NCBI GenBank assembly: GCA_964369725.1
Contig: CAYJGC010000027.1
Span: 1 to 19,724, forward strand
Direction of reading: 5' to 3'
DNA: 19,724 nucleotides
Source: Paraeggerthella sp964369725
GTDB lineage: Bacteria > Actinomycetota > Coriobacteriia > Coriobacteriales > Eggerthellaceae
Shown here: positions 15,806-19,724 of the stretch, one piece after another
How the letters are laid out: every line of letters starts with the position of its first letter
Numbering within the stretch: position 1 is the first letter of the stretch
Translations under genes and position numbers: made by a program
Notes under the pieces: generated by a model
The model's database searches: none
Told to the model about the DNA's origin: nothing
What the model saw: only the letters and a program-made list of their open reading frames with translations

Positions 15806-18004
15806 ATGTTGACAGACAAACCTTCAAGACGAACATTTCTCAAAGGTACAGCACTGGGTGGAGCAGCTCTTGCGTCAAGCGGAGTATTGTCTTTTGGTGC
15901 TTGGCAAGCACATGCTTCGAGTGCTGAACCTACGGGGGAGAGTAAAGTAACGCCTTCTTTGTGTAATGCTTGCACAAGCAAGTGCGGGCTTTATGTTGAA
16001 ACAAAAGGTGGGGTTTTGTATACCGTTCGTGGTAATGCGACTCACCCGTATTCAAAAGGAAAGCTTTGTGCTCGCGGGCATGGTTTTTCGCAAACGGCGT
16101 ATAGTGAAGACTTGATTACGCAACCCATGCGTCGTATGCCGACGGGGGAATATGAGGCAATTCCCTGGGAAACCGCGTATCAAGAGATTGCAGAAAAGCT
16201 CGGTGCAATAATAGAGAAGGATGGTCCTGGTGTTGTGGGGGCAATTCATGACCCACGTCCTTCGGGCAACTATTACATTCCGCGCTTCATGAAAGCACTT
16301 GGTTCGCCTAACACGTATACGCATAATGCGGCGTGCAACGGTTCTAAAGTGAGTGGACTGTATCAAACTATCGGTACATCAAGCTTCTCCGTTGATTTTG
16401 ATTCATGTGAAATGGTCGTTTTTATCGGTCGTAGCTATGGAGATGGAATTCGTCCATCAAGTGTTTCAAGTATTGCAAAGGCCGCAGAAGCAGGTACGCG
16501 TGTTGTTATTGTTGATCCTCGCTTAAATAATACCGGTATTTTTGCTGACGATTGGGTTCCGGTACGACCCGGTTCGGACTTAGCGCTTCTCATGTCCATT
16601 GCTCATGTGTTGATTGAAGAAAATCTGTATGACCATGATTTTGTTGCCAATTATTCTTACGGGTTTGAAGAGTTTGCTCTTCAGGCAAAAGAGTACACTC
16701 CTGAGTGGGCTGCAGAAAAAACCGATATTAGTGCAGACAAGATTCGTGAACTAGCGTATGCGATGGCAGAAGCTGCACCCGCGGTTGCTGTTGAGGCTGG
16801 ATGGCGTGGTGCTTTTGGTTGCGCTTACAACAATTCCTACGATACGGCTCGCGCAATTGCTGCAATCAATGCCTTGTTGGGATCGTATGGACAGGTTGGA
16901 GGGGCACTCCTTACTCCCTCGTTAAAATTTGGTAGTGTTGCCGATGCGCGTTTTGATAATCCTCCAACACCCGAAATCAAGCGAGTAGGAGATGCAGAAT
17001 ATCCGTTGGCGTCCTCTAGCTATGGATCAAATATCGCAGCGCTCGAAGCTTCCCTTGATGGCCGTTTGAAGAGCTTGTTCTTCTACAACTCAAATGCTGC
17101 CAAAGGCTATGCGCAGCCAAAGGTTTGGAGCGAAGCGCTCGAGAAACTTGAACTTACGGTAGTAATTGACATTCAAATGTCAGAGACAGCTATGCAGGCA
17201 GATTACGTCTTGCCCGAATGTACGTATATTGAGCGCAGCGAAGTAGCTGAATGTTTGAGCGGAAAGAAACAATACGTAACTCTTCGTTCTCAGGCAATTG
17301 AGCGTATTCATCCTGAAACAAAGTCCTGTGATGAGATTATTACCGAGCTCGCCCATGCTTGCGGTGTGGGGGAGTATTTTTCCTTCACGCTTGAAGAGCT
17401 TAATAGTGCAAACGTTGAGACTCTTGGATTGACTTATGATGAATTAAAAGAGCAGGGCGTTATAGAATTAACTAAGACTCCTTTTGAATATGGCGTGCCA
17501 GCGTTTAAGACACCAACAGAAAAGTTCCAATTCTCAAGCGAGAAAACTGCGCAAGCCAACATGAACCCAGTGATTGGATACGTTGCACCTTTGACTGCTC
17601 CGCAAGGAGATGAATTGTTCTTGATTGGCGGAAAGCAGTCTATTCACTCACATACGATGACGCTCAACAACCCAGCGTTGAATGAAATCTCCCGAACATA
17701 CAACATGGAACGCGTATGGCTTAATGCAAGCGACGCCGAGGCTCGTGGCATTAAAGACAACGATATGGTGGAAGTCTCTTCAAGTGAGCACGTTGGTCAA
17801 GTAAGAGCCCGTGTTACGCAACGCCTTAAGCCAGGTGTGTTGTATATTCCCACACATTATGGAACAACGTCTCCTTATCAGACGAAAGCTTATCAATTTG
17901 GTGTGAGCTTTATGGAATTCGTTCCCTTCCATGGCGGAGAGCCAGGCGTAGGTTCGGCAATGGCTCAAGAAGCCGTTGTGACAGTGAAAAAGGTAGGTGA
18001 ATAA
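15806..18004 (+). CDS. Tat-exported molybdopterin oxidoreductase catalytic subunit (PsrA/PhsA-like)
   Basis: The 732-residue product is the catalytic subunit of a DMSO-reductase-superfamily enzyme acting outside the cytoplasmic membrane. It opens with a Tat signal, SRRTFLKG (7-14), followed by a hydrophobic stretch. The 4Fe-4S site is C53, C56, C60 and C88 (CNACTSKC ... KLCARG). The likely metal ligand is Cys177 in HNAACNGSK (173-181), a cysteine as in polysulfide, thiosulfate and related reductases, not the serine of DMSO reductase. Later blocks fit bis-MGD binding: VVIVDPRLNNT, FFYNSNAA, DIQMSETAMQADYVLPECTY (end to end in the middle domain) and a C-terminal molydopterin dinucleotide-binding domain (LIGGKQSIHSH, NDMVEVSS). 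Length and the B/C partners match PsrA or PhsA. Arsenate, tetrathionate or organic acceptors cannot be excluded. AAAGGG at 15795-15800 is five bases from the ATG. Confidence 0.9.
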   Translation: MLTDKPSRRTFLKGTALGGAALASSGVLSFGAWQAHASSAEPTGESKVTPSLCNACTSKCGLYVETKGGVLYTVRGNATHPYSKGKLCARGHGFSQTAYSEDLITQPMRRMPTGEYEAIPWETAYQEIAEKLGAIIEKDGPGVVGAIHDPRPSGNYYIPRFMKALGSPNTYTHNAACNGSKVSGLYQTIGTSSFSVDFDSCEMVVFIGRSYGDGIRPSSVSSIAKAAEAGTRVVIVDPRLNNTGIFADDWVPVRPGSDLALLMSIAHVLIEENLYDHDFVANYSYGFEEFALQAKEYTPEWAAEKTDISADKIRELAYAMAEAAPAVAVEAGWRGAFGCAYNNSYDTARAIAAINALLGSYGQVGGALLTPSLKFGSVADARFDNPPTPEIKRVGDAEYPLASSSYGSNIAALEASLDGRLKSLFFYNSNAAKGYAQPKVWSEALEKLELTVVIDIQMSETAMQADYVLPECTYIERSEVAECLSGKKQYVTLRSQAIERIHPETKSCDEIITELAHACGVGEYFSFTLEELNSANVETLGLTYDELKEQGVIELTKTPFEYGVPAFKTPTEKFQFSSEKTAQANMNPVIGYVAPLTAPQGDELFLIGGKQSIHSHTMTLNNPALNEISRTYNMERVWLNASDAEARGIKDNDMVEVSSSEHVGQVRARVTQRLKPGVLYIPTHYGTTSPYQTKAYQFGVSFMEFVPFHGGEPGVGSAMAQEAVVTVKKVGE

Positions 18005-18005
18005 T

Positions 18006-18539
18006 ATGGCTCGTTACGGAATGCTTATTAATACGAAAAAGTGTGTTGGCTGCTACGCTTGTAGTGTGGCTTGTCAGATGAAAAATAATCTGACGGTCGA
18101 CAAAGCTTTTATTCGTTATGAAGAGCTAGAGACAGGTACGTTTCCTCATGTGTATGCGGAGCAAGTTCCTCTTCAGTGTATGCACTGTGAAGATGCTCTA
18201 TGCCAGTCGGTATGCCCAACGCGTGCTACGTATACAACTGATTCTGGTGTTGTGCTTGTAGAAGAAGAGAAGTGCATTGGATGTAAATATTGCATGATGG
18301 CATGCCCCTATGGAGCACGTGTTCAGCTTCATTCGGGTGTTGTAGAAAAGTGTCGTTTTTGCTGGGAAGACGGCTCACCAGGAGATCCTCCTGCTTGCGT
18401 AGGAACTTGCTTAAGTAATGCGCGTATATTTGGTGACCTTGATGACCCAGAGAGTGAAATTTCTCAAGCTATTGCGCACTACAATGCACTGCCACTTGTG
18501 CATGATTTGACCGTTTCTAATATCTATTATGTGAGGTGA
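18006..18539 (+). CDS. Four-cluster ferredoxin electron-transfer subunit (PsrB/DmsB-like)
   Basis: The 177-residue product carries four 4Fe-4S motifs in the DmsB/PsrB/NrfC pattern and would pass electrons from the membrane subunit to the molybdenum subunit. The motifs in order are CVGCYACSVAC near the N terminus, CMHCEDALCQSVCP, CIGCKYCMMACP and CRFCWEDGSPGDPPACVGTC, which is the usual split arrangement. All 16 cysteines are present. It has no signal peptide and probably hitch-hikes through Tat with the A subunit. ATG 18006 is chosen over the GTG at 17997 because AGGTGA (17995-18000) lies five bases upstream of it; this ribosome-binding site is embedded in the end of the preceding gene, implying coupled translation. 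The stop overlaps the Shine-Dalgarno site of the next gene. Confidence 0.95.
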   Translation: MARYGMLINTKKCVGCYACSVACQMKNNLTVDKAFIRYEELETGTFPHVYAEQVPLQCMHCEDALCQSVCPTRATYTTDSGVVLVEEEKCIGCKYCMMACPYGARVQLHSGVVEKCRFCWEDGSPGDPPACVGTCLSNARIFGDLDDPESEISQAIAHYNALPLVHDLTVSNIYYVR

Positions 18540-18544
18540 TAGTG

Positions 18545-19411
18545 ATGGCATGGGGACCAATTATTGCATTGTATCTATTTGCCGCTGGTGTTGCCAGCGG
18601 AGCATTCCTTGCTTCAGCACTTATTGAAATTAAGTATCCTGAGTGCAGGAAAATGAGAGTGGCTGGTCGTATCATCGCTCCTATTTTCATGGGTCTAGGC
18701 CTGGTTGTTTTGATTGTCGATGCAGAAGCTGGCTTACATAATCCTCTTAGGTTTATGTATTTGGTAATGAATCCAACCTCAATCATGACGCTTGGCGTGT
18801 ACTTTATTTCGATATTCATGCCTATTGCTTGCATTGTGGCTATATTGGAGATTCTTAAAAAGTCGGTGCCAAAATGGCTTGTCTATATCGGTGCGGTTAC
18901 GGCGCTTGTTGTTGCAGGCTATACGGGCTTTTTGTTGGGTGTTGTTCCTACCGTTCCTCTGTGGAATAATTCGCTTCTTCCTGTTCTGTTCACGATATCA
19001 GGACTTTCTGCTGGATTGTCAGCAGTGGTTCTTGCGGGGCTTTTGCTTGATAGAGAACATTGTCAGCATATGACCTTCTTAAAAAAGATCCATCTAATAC
19101 TGTCTGCAAACGAACTCATTGTATTGTTTACCATGCTGACCATTGTAGCTTCAGGCGGCAGTTCGGGTGCCGAATCGGTATTCATGTTGCTTACGGGAGA
19201 CTACGCGATAGCTTTCTGGATAGGTGTGGTTGCCGTGGGAATAGTATTCCCTTTGATAGTGGAGTCAGCGCATGTATTTCTCACGAAAAACCATACTCCC
19301 TCGCAGGCTTCTTATGCCGTTAGTATTTTGGTTGAGGTGGCAGTTTTAGCTGGTGTGTTAATGCTTCGTCTCCTCATTGTTGTAGCCGCAGTACCAATTT
19401 CTATTGTCTAA
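18545..19411 (+). CDS. NrfD/PsrC-family menaquinol-interacting membrane subunit
   Basis: The 288-residue integral membrane protein has about eight transmembrane segments, the PsrC count and length. It would anchor the complex and exchange electrons with the quinone pool. Family signs are YLFAAGVASGAFLASALIE at the start, VDAEAGLHNPLRFMYLVMNP with the charged pair after helix two, PTSIMTLGVYF, YTGFLLGVVPTVPLWN and LLPVLFTISGLSAGLSA. No heme-binding protein is encoded nearby, so electron entry should be from menaquinol, as in PsrC. I chose ATG 18545: GAGGTGA (18533-18539) lies five bases upstream, while the GTG at 18536 is inside that ribosome-binding site. It is the last gene of the operon and a strong terminator follows. 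Confidence 0.93.
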   Translation: MAWGPIIALYLFAAGVASGAFLASALIEIKYPECRKMRVAGRIIAPIFMGLGLVVLIVDAEAGLHNPLRFMYLVMNPTSIMTLGVYFISIFMPIACIVAILEILKKSVPKWLVYIGAVTALVVAGYTGFLLGVVPTVPLWNNSLLPVLFTISGLSAGLSAVVLAGLLLDREHCQHMTFLKKIHLILSANELIVLFTMLTIVASGGSSGAESVFMLLTGDYAIAFWIGVVAVGIVFPLIVESAHVFLTKNHTPSQASYAVSILVEVAVLAGVLMLRLLIVVAAVPISIV

Positions 19412-19421
19412 TCGATAGCGC

Positions 19422-19457
19422 GAGGTGTTCTTTTAAGCAGATTCTTAAGAATACCTC
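19422..19457 (+). other. Stem-loop just after the reductase operon
   Basis: GAGGTGTTCTT (19422-19432) pairs with AAGAATACCTC (19447-19457), 11 bp with one G-U pair, across a 14-base loop. The second arm overlaps a perfect 12-base palindrome, ATTCTTAAGAAT (19441-19452), so two folds compete. No U-tract follows, so it may protect the 3' end of the transcript rather than terminate it. Confidence 0.4.
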
Positions 19458-19484
19458 ACAATAAAACAGACGCTCCTTTTCTCT

Positions 19485-19518
19485 AAGAGACATATCGCAT
19501 ACGCGATATGTCTCTTTT
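19485..19518 (+). terminator. Rho-independent terminator of the reductase operon
   Basis: A perfect 14-bp stem, AAGAGACATATCGC (19485-19498) with GCGATATGTCTCTT (19503-19516), has a four-base ATAC loop and continues into TTTTATTG. It lies 74 bases after the last stop codon of the operon and has a U-tract only on the plus strand. Confidence 0.92.
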
Positions 19519-19647
19519 ATTGCGCGAATGAGAAGAGGAGAGTTTGCTGGGAAGGTCTCCCTAATCTTCGTTTATCTCAGAAACAGAACATGCTTTTTCT
19601 TGCAATATGAACACAAAAGATCACCCTCGATTACGTAGTGTTTTGAT

Positions 19648-19688
19648 GATACCTACATCTACCACTTGAAGGGGTAGATGTAGGTATC
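19648..19688. other. Perfect 16-bp inverted repeat of unknown role
   Basis: GATACCTACATCTACC (19648-19663) is exactly complementary to GGTAGATGTAGGTATC (19673-19688), with a nine-base loop ACTTGAAGG. Neither strand has a T-run directly after the stem, unlike the terminator before it. It is the last notable element of the gene-poor stretch 19412-19724, and the window ends 36 bases later. It could be a weak terminator, a leader structure of a gene beyond the window, or a protein-binding site. Confidence 0.5.
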
Positions 19689-19724
19689 GCACTTATAAGG
19701 GTATGTATTGTGTTGAAAAACTAG

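Noticed and set aside
19528..19638. 36-codon frame starting at ATG 19528
   Set aside because: It begins right after the operon terminator, has no Shine-Dalgarno site or promoter, and its arginine-rich peptide resembles nothing recognised.

Overview
The window looks like a chromosomal segment from an anaerobic actinobacterium of the class Coriobacteriia. This is inference. The basis is a 12-membrane-segment LuxR regulator of the kind common in that class, a Tat-exported molybdoenzyme operon of anaerobic respiration, a sortase-anchored Gram-positive surface protein, and moderately A+T-rich codon use that would fit the Atopobium/Lancefieldella side of the class better than the G+C-rich Eggerthella side. 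No rRNA, tRNA, insertion sequence, integrase or CRISPR array was seen.

Layout. (1) 24-1955, minus strand: an exported, membrane-tethered 5'-nucleotidase/cyclic phosphodiesterase. (2) 2213-10265, plus strand: a compact surface-polysaccharide cassette in the order GT4, GT32-like transferase, Wzy-like polymerase, GT2, polysaccharide pyruvyl transferase, Wzx-like flippase, then an iron-sulfur FrhB/FdhB-like protein. Most genes touch or overlap. No priming glycosyltransferase, chain-length regulator or nucleotide-sugar gene is present, so these must lie elsewhere. (3) 10266-10612: an intergenic stretch with a possible decayed coding remnant, a 13-base direct repeat and a good promoter. (4) 10613-13009: a secreted beta-helix-type surface protein with an InlB-type repeat and an IPKTG sorting signal, followed by a strong terminator. 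(5) 13215-14921, minus strand: a membrane LuxR-type regulator. (6) 15092-19411, plus strand, divergent from the regulator: a TorD-like chaperone followed by the A, B and C subunits of a polysaccharide/thiosulfate-reductase-like (PsrABC/PhsABC class) molybdoenzyme, closed by a perfect hairpin terminator. (7) 19412-19724: no convincing gene, but three hairpins, one of them a perfect 16-bp stem without a U-tract.

How the genes fit together. The polysaccharide block would assemble lipid-linked repeat units in the cytoplasm (GT4, GT32, GT2, pyruvyl transferase), flip them (Wzx) and polymerise them outside (Wzy). The neighbouring sortase substrate and nucleotidase make the left two thirds a cell-surface region. 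The right third is a respiratory module: the chaperone matures the Tat-exported catalytic subunit, the four-cluster ferredoxin subunit carries electrons, and the NrfD-type subunit exchanges them with menaquinol. The divergent membrane LuxR protein is the obvious candidate sensor and regulator. The terminal electron acceptor cannot be read from the sequence with certainty.
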